A stretch of 64,000 bases of DNA from NCBI GenBank assembly GCA_010365215.1, contig JAAFGT010000016.1:6349-70348 (forward strand), written 5' to 3'. Origin of the DNA: Acidipila sp. GTDB taxonomy: Bacteria; Acidobacteriota; Terriglobia; Acidiferrales; UBA7541. The notes under the pieces are model-generated. The model was given only the letters and a program-made list of their open reading frames with translations. It ran no database searches and had not been told where the DNA came from. Shown here one piece after another: positions 18,737-26,689 of this stretch; position 1 is the stretch's first letter, and every line of letters begins with the position of its first letter. The position numbers and the translations under genes are program-made.

Positions 18737-19456
18737 TTACTTCATCAAATCGAGGCAGGGAATGCGGAAACTCAAGGTGACGGAAAATCTGGTTGGCTGG
18801 CCTCCGGGTGAGACTTTGAACCTCCATGTGCGAACAGTTTCCACGGCCGGCTTGTCGAGAAGATCGTCGAGTGGTTTCACAATTCGCACATCGGTCACCG
18901 TGCCATCTGGATTGACAACGACGGAGAGGCAAAGCTGCCCTCGTCGCCGCTCCGCCCTTGCCGCCTCTGGATACGGAGGCTGAGGCTGATATAGCTCGCC
19001 AATAATCTTTAAATCTCCAGCTTTCTCGTCGGTGGGCACAATGGTCGTGATGATTTCGCCCGTGTCACTGCCTTTACCTTCCGGGCACGCTTTCGTCAGG
19101 CTGTAACGCATTTCGATTTTGCTCGACGCCGGGGCCTTGGGAGGCGCTTCAAACTGCCATTGTCTTGCCGCATCCATGGACGGCTGCAGAAGCCCGGACG
19201 GACCGCTAATGGGGCTGACGCCTATTACCTTTCCATGAGCATCCACCGTCACACACAGAACAACCGTTCCTTCGAGATTTTCCTTTATGGCTTCTTCCGC
19301 ATACGTACCAGTAACTGTCTTTGTGGCCTTTAGGTCAGTGACCGCGCATTCATTTCGTTGGGAATTTGCACTTTGACAAAGTGCCACCTGCGGCTTGGCT
19401 AGACTCAACGCACAAGCAGAAAAGATGACAAAAATAACGGCTCGCATAACCGTCAT
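18737..19456 (-). CDS. Exported protein with two TonB C-terminal domains
   Basis: A 239-residue protein with an N-terminal hydrophobic signal (about 4-25). Two successive TonB_C-type domains follow: GTVVLCVTVDAHGKV to AARQWQFEAP (about 65-105), and PPYPEAARAERRRGQL to TVRTWRFKV (about 160-225). There is no Pro-rich TonB spacer, so it is not a standard energiser of outer-membrane receptors. Tandem TonB_C proteins of this type are known as periplasmic or outer-membrane proteins of unclear role. The start is at MTV 19456 or MRA 19447. Confidence 0.72.
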   Translation of the reverse strand: MTVMRAVIFVIFSACALSLAKPQVALCQSANSQRNECAVTDLKATKTVTGTYAEEAIKENLEGTVVLCVTVDAHGKVIGVSPISGPSGLLQPSMDAARQWQFEAPPKAPASSKIEMRYSLTKACPEGKGSDTGEIITTIVPTDEKAGDLKIIGELYQPQPPYPEAARAERRRGQLCLSVVVNPDGTVTDVRIVKPLDDLLDKPAVETVRTWRFKVSPGGQPTRFSVTLSFRIPCLDLMK

Positions 19457-19514
19457 GGAATGCTGGGCGTCATACCATTGCGTCCACTCTACACCGATGA
19501 GCCGTGAAAATGCC

Positions 19515-19555
19515 CACCGATCAATCCAACGCATTGCGCCGCAGTACCCGCTCCA
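19515..19555 (+). repeat. Left copy of 41-bp direct repeat
   Basis: Matches 25381-25421 at 37 of 41 positions, with the last 25 bases identical (19531-19555). It lies just upstream of the TonB-like gene start and marks the left edge of the AT-richer block. Confidence 0.85.
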
Positions 19556-19680
19556 CGGACAACTCTCCTGCGCAATGGGCCTTCATGCGAGCGTTTCAGG
19601 GTTTGGGCAGGCTGTCAAAAACTATTATTGAAGACGATTTGTACGGTGCCGAAATACAGCAACCACGGAACTCGTTTTAA

Positions 19681-19896
19681 CTACCACCACATCCAGCTCT
19701 TCATGGACGTCCAGCCGGCGGGCAGAAACAGCACTGCGGCGATGATCACGCCGGCGAAGGCCACCGCGCACAAAACTGTTAATGCGATGGGAACATGCTT
19801 TTTGGTGATGGCCGCGGCGATGGAGACATCGAAGCCGTTGGCCGCTTCGATGAACAGCGGCGGCCTGACGAGCACGGTACCCACGAGAATTCTCAT
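19681..19896 (-). CDS. Small membrane protein, unknown function
   Basis: A 71-residue protein with one strongly hydrophobic segment (about 38-62, IALTVLCAVAFAGVIIAAVLF) and an aromatic C-terminus (SWMWW). The ATG at 19896 is preceded by AAGGTGG at a suitable distance, which supports translation. I recognise no family. It lies alone inside the direct-repeat-bounded block. Confidence 0.5.
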   Translation of the reverse strand: MRILVGTVLVRPPLFIEAANGFDVSIAAAITKKHVPIALTVLCAVAFAGVIIAAVLFLPAGWTSMKSWMWW

Positions 19897-20057
19897 GGTT
19901 CCACCTTCTTTACTAGTTCTCGGAGTTTACCATATTTTTAATACTTTTGGGCTCTAATATCGCACCCGGCTTATACCCTATATGTGCTGCGCGCGGTAGG
20001 CGGCGCTGCGATTCGGCCAGGCAGGCCCAAGTCGCTTAATCACTTTTGCACCCCAAT

Positions 20058-20088
20058 AGAAAAAACTCTCCGGGATTTCCCAGAGAGC
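20058..20088 (-). terminator. Rho-independent terminator, minus strand
   Basis: Read on the minus strand, CTCTCTGGGA pairs with TCCCGGAGAG around a 2-3 nt loop and is followed by six T residues. No minus-strand gene ends right here; it would stop read-through antisense to the next gene. Confidence 0.55.
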
Positions 20089-20170
20089 CTCTGAGATATT
20101 GGGGGAAATGGGTGTAGAGTTGTCGCTGTTTTGGAAGTCAAAAAACAGATTCGGGAAAAGGGGGATTCAC

Positions 20171-20914
20171 GTGAAAAGATGTGCGGTTTTGTGTGCTTTT
20201 GTCCTCTGGAGTGTTTCGGCTTTTGCCCAGACACCTCAAGTCGTCTCCGAGGTTAGCGTTGCAACACCCAAACCTGGCATGACTGCTCAGTGGGAAGAGG
20301 GTCGCGTACGTCATTCGAAGTTCCATGCCACGCAAAAGGACACATGGAGCATCTACGTCTGGGAAATTACCACCGGCGAGCGGTCTGGCAGCTACATCAT
20401 GGCTTCACCGGGACACAACTGGAAGGACTTCGATGCTCGGGAGGCCTTTATCAAACTCGACGTCCCCGACGTAGCCAAGAACATGGGTCCGTCCACGGCG
20501 GGCACCTCGACCGCTTACTATGTGTTTCGTGATGACCTGAGCCTGACCAAGCCGCCGACGTCTCCGGCCAAGATGCGGACCAGCGCATACTACTGGGTCA
20601 TCCCTTCCGAACTCAACAATTTCACTGACGCCATCAAGAAGATCAACGATGCCATTCGCAAGACGAACTTCCCGTTGAAGCCTTCGCGGTGGTATGCGCT
20701 GGCTAACGGAGGCGAGGCACCGAATTTTGTTTTCATTGGTGATCGGGCTTCCTGGGGCGACATGGAGCCGCCGGATAAGAAGCTGGAAGACGCTCTGAAG
20801 GAAGCTTACGGCGACAGCGGTCCCCAGGTTCTCGACCAGCTTCGCAAGAGCACGAGAAAAATCATAAGCGAAATGTCAGTTTTCCGGCCTGACCTCAGCT
20901 ACATGCCCAAGTAG
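20171..20914 (+). CDS. Secreted protein of unknown function
   Basis: From GTG 20171, with a GGGGG ribosome site about 8 nt upstream, the protein has 247 residues. The first 20 form a classical signal peptide ending SAFAQ, with cleavage likely after AFA. The mature part is a soluble alpha/beta-looking protein without cysteines. I recognise no motif. A strong bidirectional terminator follows. The reading frame extends upstream to 20099, but those residues do not look like protein. Confidence 0.7.
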   Translation: MKRCAVLCAFVLWSVSAFAQTPQVVSEVSVATPKPGMTAQWEEGRVRHSKFHATQKDTWSIYVWEITTGERSGSYIMASPGHNWKDFDAREAFIKLDVPDVAKNMGPSTAGTSTAYYVFRDDLSLTKPPTSPAKMRTSAYYWVIPSELNNFTDAIKKINDAIRKTNFPLKPSRWYALANGGEAPNFVFIGDRASWGDMEPPDKKLEDALKEAYGDSGPQVLDQLRKSTRKIISEMSVFRPDLSYMPK

Positions 20915-20963
20915 TGCGTAATCGCGGAAACGACGAGGGAGCGCAACGTTTCCTTCACAAAAC

Positions 20964-21005
20964 AAAAAGGTGCCCGAAATCCTTTGGGATAACGGGCACC
21001 TTTTT
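20964..21005. terminator. Bidirectional Rho-independent terminator
   Basis: AAAAAGGTGCCCG (from 20964) pairs perfectly with CGGGCACCTTTTT (to 21005). The stem has a T-run on both strands and serves the convergent secreted-protein and beta-helix genes. Confidence 0.9.
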
Positions 21006-21034
21006 CATTGGCGCTGGAAAACTTCGGCGCCCCT

Positions 21035-22339
21035 TCAACGCTGGGGCGCGACCTGCACGATGAGCGCCGGCACGGAGATGTGACCAGGCATGGGATTCTG
21101 CACGGAAATCAAAGTGTCGAAAAATAAATTGCCAGAAACAGCGTTTCCGAATATGCCGGAGAATTCTAGAATCCCAATCGGCGCTTCGGTGATGTCGTTG
21201 CCTAGCACCTCATTTTGATTGCCCCCAATAAGGATGGCAGCTTGACCGCTGTTGGTGACGTCATTGTCGTTGGCAAGGTTGTTGTCACCGGCCAAGTCAA
21301 TCCCTACGAGAACCAGAGAATTAGAGATACTGTTGGACTCGATTTTATTGTGTCCTCCGCCTGCGTAGACACCGATTTGGTTTGTCGCCACCGAATTGTT
21401 CTCGACACGAACATCGTCGGACTCAAATATCAGTATGCCAGCTGCGCTATACACGCAGTTTGTGATTGAAACGCAGGGAGACCACACATTGTCCGTCACG
21501 GTATTGCCCAAGACTTCGCCCTTCCCACCGTAGCCGATTTGAATACCATTTTGTGCCGCGCCGATTACGGAACCAAGACCAGTAACAACGTTTTTGGTGA
21601 TGGTAACTTCGGTGCCCAATTCGTTGCCGGTGATTCCGTTCTTCTGATAATTGTGGACGCTGTTGTCATTGATGCTGACTTTGGAGGTTCCGCCGCCGAG
21701 GCTTTGCACGACAATGGCACCACCGCTTTGGCAACCAATTAGCCTAGCAGTGTGGAGTTTGGTGTTACGCACAGCATTGTGTTCGATGGTGCCCGATGCG
21801 TTCTGGTACAGAATGCCCATGAGGGTCGGAGCGCACCCTGTTATGCCATTGTTGTCACTATCCACGATGAGCCCATCGATTTCGACATTTGCGGAATTCT
21901 TGACGAGGATCGCCGCGGCTATAGGAGTGCCGGAAGGACTGGCGGTGTTTGGCAACATATTGCTAGGCAACACGATCGCGCCGTTGTCGCCTTCGATGCT
22001 GAGTGATTTGTTGATGGAAAGCTGTTCACGATAAGTCCCGGGACAAACGCGGATCAGATCGCCAGGACTGGCAGCGTTGATGGCAGCCTGAATGGATGTG
22101 AACGTTGCGGCGGGGCATTGGACCTTATCGTCGTCTACGACCAAGTTGGGCGTTTGATTGGGATCCTGCGCTGCAGCAGTCAGATTCGATACCAGAAAGG
22201 AAAGCGACAGCAGAAGAAAAACAGACAAAGCAGGCTTCGTCATCGCGATTCTGCAACCTAGAGGTCGCGATAAGGAGGCAGCTTGAGAATACGGCACGGC
22301 GGTACCGCCGGAAAAACCATTAATCAAAACGTTATGCAT
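21035..22339 (-). CDS. Exported right-handed beta-helix (PbH1/NosD-like) protein
   Basis: Mature part: an opening segment (VVDDDKVQCPAATFTSIQAA and IRVCPGTYREQL) typical of pectate-lyase-like folds, then many short repeats with Asn ladders (for example IESNSISNS, VLGNDITEAP), as in parallel beta-helix proteins. ATG 22339 has GAGGAG 7 nt upstream and gives 434 residues with a long n-region before the signal; ATG 22243 begins directly at the hydrophobic signal peptide and gives 402 but has a poor ribosome site. No pectate lyase catalytic residues could be assigned; a carbohydrate-binding or surface role is possible. Confidence 0.75.
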   Translation of the reverse strand: MHNVLINGFSGGTAVPYSQAASLSRPLGCRIAMTKPALSVFLLLSLSFLVSNLTAAAQDPNQTPNLVVDDDKVQCPAATFTSIQAAINAASPGDLIRVCPGTYREQLSINKSLSIEGDNGAIVLPSNMLPNTASPSGTPIAAAILVKNSANVEIDGLIVDSDNNGITGCAPTLMGILYQNASGTIEHNAVRNTKLHTARLIGCQSGGAIVVQSLGGGTSKVSINDNSVHNYQKNGITGNELGTEVTITKNVVTGLGSVIGAAQNGIQIGYGGKGEVLGNTVTDNVWSPCVSITNCVYSAAGILIFESDDVRVENNSVATNQIGVYAGGGHNKIESNSISNSLVLVGIDLAGDNNLANDNDVTNSGQAAILIGGNQNEVLGNDITEAPIGILEFSGIFGNAVSGNLFFDTLISVQNPMPGHISVPALIVQVAPQR

Positions 22340-22514
22340 ATGACTGCTCCTCGGAGCGATGGAGTTTGCCAACCACGATCGCCAGAACCCACCACGTCCT
22401 TAACTCTTCGCATTGCGATTCCACCCTGAAACGGATAGTTAAAAAGCGGCCGACATCGGGCGCCACTGAGCGAGGAAGCAATCTGGTGACCAAAGCTCTA
22501 AGCATTAATGAGCT

Positions 22515-22550
22515 GTTAAACTTAATTATTTAATACAACTAAAGTTTAAC
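22515..22550. promoter_or_regulatory. 9-bp perfect inverted repeat, possible operator
   Basis: GTTAAACTT (22515-22523) and AAGTTTAAC (22542-22550) are exact inverted copies with an AT-rich 18-nt spacer. The place, between two divergent genes, suits a regulator site. An RNA stem is the alternative. Confidence 0.4.
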
Positions 22551-22845
22551 GACGGATAGTCGCTAGTACGCGCACCTGCCCAGAATGGATTCTGACTCCC
22601 AAAACGAACCTCCACGCAAACGCCATGGATGTCTTATTTTTAGACGTGTCCGCATCGCTTGAAGGTCTAGGGTGATCTATCTCGCCGTGTGAGATGCGTC
22701 GCTCCGGGCCAAAGACAACCTCATTGTGGGAATGGATGCCGAATTGGGCCGTCCGATTCAAAGCCCAGTGTTTCAATCGCGTATCGTTACCAACGTAAAT
22801 TACTGAAAGAACAGTAAAATCTAGAACCAGTTATGAACTCGATAA

Positions 22846-22862
22846 TTGGCACACCCCTTGCT
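22846..22862 (+). promoter_or_regulatory. Sigma-54 (-24/-12) promoter
   Basis: TTGGCACACCCCTTGCT carries the GG and GC dinucleotides exactly 10 nt apart and matches the TGGCAC and TTGCW boxes. It lies 68 nt upstream of the GTG of the lipoprotein gene, and a sigma-54 activator gene lies 1.2 kb downstream. Confidence 0.65.
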
Positions 22863-22930
22863 CTACGTGGACCTCGAGGTATCAAGACTTTCGATCTTAC
22901 GGTTAGGACCCCTTCCGAACTGGAGTCGAA

Positions 22931-23776
22931 GTGCAAACCCAAGGATTGGGTGCGAAATCGATTGGTGTGTTCGCTGGGGTCATGGCGGCATGTGTCGCTT
23001 TCTTCGGCTGCGCCTCCGGAGCACCCTTCACAGATCCTCCAACGCCATTAAGTCTCACCAACGGGCAGCCAACGATGTCGCAGTCTCAAATTGCCGTCGT
23101 TCAACAGACGTTTCCTAACTTCATCCCTTCCGAAATTGCACCGGGGACAGTCCTGGGAGATGGGTCTGGTCTTGTGCCCAGCAACTTTCTTCCTGCAAAG
23201 TTTTTTGGAGAGCCGTCCATTACCGGTGCCGAGACAACTCCGTTGGGAGTGTCAGTTCAAACCAATGGATACGATGGAGGTGTGCAACCCGTCTTCGTCG
23301 CGGATCACGGCACTTTCTTCGATTTTCAGAATAATTCCTTTCAGTTCCAACTGGGTCCGCTTGACTTGGTCCCGCTGAATAAACTCGAGAGCCGGATGCA
23401 CGTTTCATTCACACCAAATTCTCCAATTCTTACCGTGAATCGCAGAAGTGAACGCGTGGACCTCGCCGAGGTCGACCGCATATTGCTTTCCGTTCAGTCT
23501 TCGTTGGCATTGCAACTCCCTGCCGTTGCACAGGTGGATGTCCGCAACTGTCGGATCACGCTAGAGCCTACGATTTTCTACGTCCAGGACAGCAATTTTG
23601 GTTCTAGCTGGGCAGGTGGCAGCACACACGCGGATGGGAACGGCAAGTATTCCCTCAGACTGGCAGTCTTCTACATCAGCAACGGCAGGGTAATCGCCAA
23701 CTGGCAAATGTTGCTGGTCGATGAAGCGATAAACTTCTTCGTCCTGTCCGTAGGCAGACCCGACCTAGGTATCTAG
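22931..23776 (+). CDS. Putative lipoprotein of unknown function
   Basis: A 281-residue protein from GTG 22931. A hydrophobic segment (about 10-25) ends in FFGC, a weak lipobox with Cys27 as candidate lipidation site. The rest is beta-rich and hydrophobic-patterned, with a central VPLNKLESRMHVSF segment and no recognised motif. It is the first gene after the sigma-54 promoter. Codon use is less GC-biased than the core genes. Confidence 0.55.
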   Translation: MQTQGLGAKSIGVFAGVMAACVAFFGCASGAPFTDPPTPLSLTNGQPTMSQSQIAVVQQTFPNFIPSEIAPGTVLGDGSGLVPSNFLPAKFFGEPSITGAETTPLGVSVQTNGYDGGVQPVFVADHGTFFDFQNNSFQFQLGPLDLVPLNKLESRMHVSFTPNSPILTVNRRSERVDLAEVDRILLSVQSSLALQLPAVAQVDVRNCRITLEPTIFYVQDSNFGSSWAGGSTHADGNGKYSLRLAVFYISNGRVIANWQMLLVDEAINFFVLSVGRPDLGI

Positions 23777-24120
23777 AGGAAAAAGTGATCACACTCCAGG
23801 GCGGGTGGCCCGGCCCGCCAGCTAAGGGTCGAATGTGGGTGCCCCACACGTCGTTACTACGTTTGGAGGTTTTTCTTCGTCCTTGAATTTATTCCTCATT
23901 TTGTTGGATCTACGGCGATCAACCCGGGTTCACCCTTCGCATAGAAAGACCAACTCCTCCACGGCTCAACGTGGAGATGCTCCACCAGTTTCCTCGCCAC
24001 CGGACGGCGTTATATTAGAATAATATAATATAAAATACATGGTACCCGTAACCCCTAAGGACCATGATTGTGCCCAACCGAGCTATCGAAAATCACACAC
24101 AAAACTAAGGAAGGTGACCG
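23777..24120. other. Intergenic region before the sigma-54 activator
   Basis: 344 nt without a gene. TGTGGG-TGC-CCCACA (about 23834-23848) is a short perfect hairpin; GGCGGG and CCCGCC at 23801-23820 form another without a T-run. TTATATTA (24010-24017) and TAATATAA (24021-24028) make an AT-only palindrome. Confidence 0.5.
24010..24028. promoter_or_regulatory. AT-only 8-bp palindrome
   Basis: TTATATTA and TAATATAA flank GAA, followed by TATAAAAT. It could be an operator or an AT-rich promoter core for the activator gene about 90 nt downstream. Confidence 0.35.
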
Positions 24121-25377
24121 ATGGGCGCTTCCCAGCCCCCAATCGCGCCTGGGGTTAACCCTCGACGCCGTACGGTTTTAATCATCGATGACGAAGCCAC
24201 GTTTCTTGATCTCTGTAGGGAATCGGCATCGACTTCGGACTGTGACGTACGAACAGCGATAACCGCAGCAGAAGCCCTGCACATCATTGATCGTCGTTAT
24301 GTGGATTTAATTTTTGCCAGCGCTGCGGTTTGTGGTTTGCAGCTCATAAGGATCATTCAAGAAAACCATCCTGGAATTAAGCTCGTTGCCTTCACGGTCC
24401 AAGGCGTACCTGAAATGGCTGCCCATGCTCTTCATGAAGGTGCTATCGACTTTATCGAGAGGCCTTTCGCGGTCGGGGACTTTCAGGAAAAGCTGAAACA
24501 ATGGCTTGGCCCCGATAGTCCGTGCAGCCCAAGTGGTCTCGTGGGTCGATCTCAGAGCATGCAAAAGATCTATAACTTGATCCAAACGGTTGCTGACCGA
24601 GAATTTCCAGTAGTTATATTGGGTGAGACTGGTACGGGTAAAGAGCTTGTTGCTCAGGCAATCCACTTGTCAGGGCCTCGTAAAGATGGTCCATTCATGC
24701 CCGTAGATTGCTCGGCTCTGCCCCCGACACTCGTCGAATCTGAGTTGTTTGGCTACGTCAGGGGGGCTTTTACAGGAGCGGAGCAAGATCGAAAAGGGTT
24801 GTTTGAAGCCGCCCATCGAGGAAGTTTGTTTTTGGACGAAATAGGAGAGATGCCCACGGACCTCCAATCAAGACTCCTCAGGGTAATTCAGGAAGGAGAA
24901 GTGCGGAGAATTGGCTCCAATAAGGCAGTGCCCGTCGATGTGCGAATTATCGCGGCGACGCACCGGGATCTGAACCAAGCCGTTACCGAAGGTAGCTTTC
25001 GCATGGACCTCTACTACAGATTAAATGTCTTCCAAATGGTTTTGCCTCCGTTACGACAACGAAAATCTGACATTCCACTCCTAGTTGCCGCCTTTTTGAA
25101 AAAGCATGCTAACGAAATTCGAAGGATCACACACGTCTCCCCCAAATTTTGGACAAGGGCCATGGCTTACGACTGGCCGGGAAACGTCCGAGAGCTGGAA
25201 AATATGGTGGAACGTTCTCTGGCCCTTGGTTCGGGAACAGTATTGACAGACGAAGAAGAAAGTCTTCCTCAGGAAGTGCAAGCAGGCCGTTCTCAACGGT
25301 TAGCGACAGAGCGATTGGGTGTGCTTGAGAAACAGACAATCCTGAAGGCGACACAGAGAGCGAGGGACTCAAGCTGA
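24121..25377 (+). CDS. Truncated sigma-54 activator with atypical receiver
   Basis: An NtrC-type response regulator of 418 residues. The receiver domain (17-130) keeps the acidic pair Asp23/Asp24, but the phospho-acceptor position (DLIFAS, residue 67) is Ser, so ordinary phosphorylation is impossible. The AAA+ domain (138-365) is complete: Walker A GETGTGKE (168-175), GAFTGA sigma-54 contact (215-220), Walker [11 protein letters not shown], and DWPGNVREL. The Fis-type helix-turn-helix is missing: the usual final EK..I..A helix is followed by a stop, and a 41-bp direct repeat begins 3 nt later. A good AAGGAAGG site precedes the ATG. Confidence 0.85.
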   Translation: MGASQPPIAPGVNPRRRTVLIIDDEATFLDLCRESASTSDCDVRTAITAAEALHIIDRRYVDLIFASAAVCGLQLIRIIQENHPGIKLVAFTVQGVPEMAAHALHEGAIDFIERPFAVGDFQEKLKQWLGPDSPCSPSGLVGRSQSMQKIYNLIQTVADREFPVVILGETGTGKELVAQAIHLSGPRKDGPFMPVDCSALPPTLVESELFGYVRGAFTGAEQDRKGLFEAAHRGSLFLDEIGEMPTDLQSRLLRVIQEGEVRRIGSNKAVPVDVRIIAATHRDLNQAVTEGSFRMDLYYRLNVFQMVLPPLRQRKSDIPLLVAAFLKKHANEIRRITHVSPKFWTRAMAYDWPGNVRELENMVERSLALGSGTVLTDEEESLPQEVQAGRSQRLATERLGVLEKQTILKATQRARDSS

Positions 25378-25380
25378 CCG

Positions 25381-25421
25381 CATCGATTAATCCACTGCAT
25401 TGCGCCGCAGTACCCGCTCCA
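25381..25421 (+). repeat. Right copy of 41-bp direct repeat
   Basis: Matches 19515-19555 at 37 of 41 positions. It starts 3 nt after the truncated activator stop and ends 13 nt before the hydrolase start, so it marks a sharp junction back to GC-rich core sequence. Confidence 0.85.
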
Positions 25422-25434
25422 GTAAAGTTAAGGA

Positions 25435-26421
25435 GTGATTCCCTTTGATCCCCATCCCTTCCTGAAGAGTGCGCACCGCATGACCCTGGCGGGCCGCTTC
25501 TGGCGCCGCGGCTTGCAACGATTGCCGCACCCATCCGAGCGGCTGTTCCAGGTCGCTGCCGACACGCAGATTCTGGCGCACTGCCACTGGAAGCCGGAGC
25601 CGCAGCGCCATCCCACGCTGGTGGTGGTGCATGGCCTGGAAGGCTCAAGCGCTTCGCGCTACGTGCAGGGCACTGCGGAAAAAGCCTGGGTGGCCGGTTT
25701 CAACGTCCTGCGCATGAACCAGCGCAACTGCGGCGGCACCGAGCGTCTCACCCCCACGCTCTACAACTCGGGACTTTCCGGCGACTACTGCGCCGTGGTC
25801 AGGGAACTGGCCGGGCGCGACGCCCTGCCGGAGATTTTTCTGGCCGGTTTTTCCATGGGCGGGAATCTGGTTCTGAAAGCGGCGGCAGAGTTGAGCGATG
25901 AAAAGCTGGCGGCATTTCGCGGCGCCGCCGTGGTCTGCCCCACCATGCACCTGGCCGCCTGCTCCGATGCCATTCACCAGCGGCGCAACATTGTTTACGA
26001 GCGCTATTTCGTCCGCAACATGAAGCGGCGCTACCAGCACAAGATGGAGCTGTTCCCGGAGCTGTTCCCGCGCAACGGCCTGGAGCGCGTGCGCTCCATT
26101 CGCGAATTTGACGATGCCGTCACCGCGCCGCTGTGCGGGTACGGCAATGCCGTGAACTACTACGATCGCGCCAGCGCCATGAACGTCCTCGAGAAAATAC
26201 GCGTGCCCACGCTGGTGATCACCGCGCAGGACGATCCCATGGTGCCTTACCAATCGGTCCGGCAGCCCGCCCTGCTGGCCAACCCCGACATCACCCTGCT
26301 CGCCCCTGAGCACGGCGGCCACTGCGCCTTTGTCGCGCGCAGCGGAGGCGAAGAACGCTTCTGGGCGGAATCCCGCATCGTGGAATTTTGCCGGTTTCAA
26401 TCACATCTGCTGAGCGCTTAG
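25435..26421 (+). CDS. Alpha/beta hydrolase, YheT family
   Basis: A 328-residue hydrolase with HGLEGSS (66-72, oxyanion loop), nucleophile Ser140 in GFSMGGN, an acidic residue in TAQDDPMVP (about 263) and His296 in HGGHCAF. The N-terminal PFDPHPFLKSAH matches the YheT/EMB8-type family, esterases of poorly known substrate. GTG 25435 is the first possible start after an in-frame stop at 25429; AAGGA directly adjoins it, so ATG 25480 is an alternative, but it would drop the conserved N-terminus. Confidence 0.85.
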   Translation: MIPFDPHPFLKSAHRMTLAGRFWRRGLQRLPHPSERLFQVAADTQILAHCHWKPEPQRHPTLVVVHGLEGSSASRYVQGTAEKAWVAGFNVLRMNQRNCGGTERLTPTLYNSGLSGDYCAVVRELAGRDALPEIFLAGFSMGGNLVLKAAAELSDEKLAAFRGAAVVCPTMHLAACSDAIHQRRNIVYERYFVRNMKRRYQHKMELFPELFPRNGLERVRSIREFDDAVTAPLCGYGNAVNYYDRASAMNVLEKIRVPTLVITAQDDPMVPYQSVRQPALLANPDITLLAPEHGGHCAFVARSGGEERFWAESRIVEFCRFQSHLLSA

Positions 26422-26689
26422 TTCCGCTCCTGCGCGTGTAATTCCCCTGTCTCGTGTTTAGTCGTCGCGCGTTTAGTTCCCAAATTTACGCGTTTAACCG
26501 TCGCGCCTCCCTTTACAAAGGCCGCCAATTGTGGTACTCTATCTCTAGTTGTTCCCTCGTAATTCCCGAGTTTCCATCCTCAAAAAAGCCACTGTGTAAT
26601 AATCGTTATGTTTACTAGAAATGAGCTATCTCATTTTAGATGTGTAACTTACAACGCCGGCCATGCAAAAGTCGGACCCTGGCTTCCCC

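Larger units (their letters stand above)
22340..22930. other. AT-rich divergent region, beta-helix / lipoprotein genes
   Basis: 591 nt without a convincing gene; a minus-strand frame at 22546-22776 has no family likeness. It contains a 9-bp inverted repeat (22515-22550), a sigma-54 promoter (22846-22862) and a weaker sigma-54-like site on the minus strand (about 22476-22494). Base composition is clearly more AT-rich than the surrounding core genome. Confidence 0.55.

Noticed and set aside
22546-22776. 76-codon minus-strand frame in the AT-rich gap
   Set aside because: No ribosome site, unusual composition, overlaps the inverted repeat; more likely non-coding.
19515-25421. Classical tRNA-borne attachment site or prophage
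   Set aside because: Neither repeat copy resembles a tRNA end and there is no integrase or phage gene between them.
26619-26636. AAATGAG-CTAT-CTCATTT hairpin between the hydrolase and M24 genes
   Set aside because: Perfect but short, with no T-run and no clear relation to either gene end; could be chance in an AT-rich stretch.
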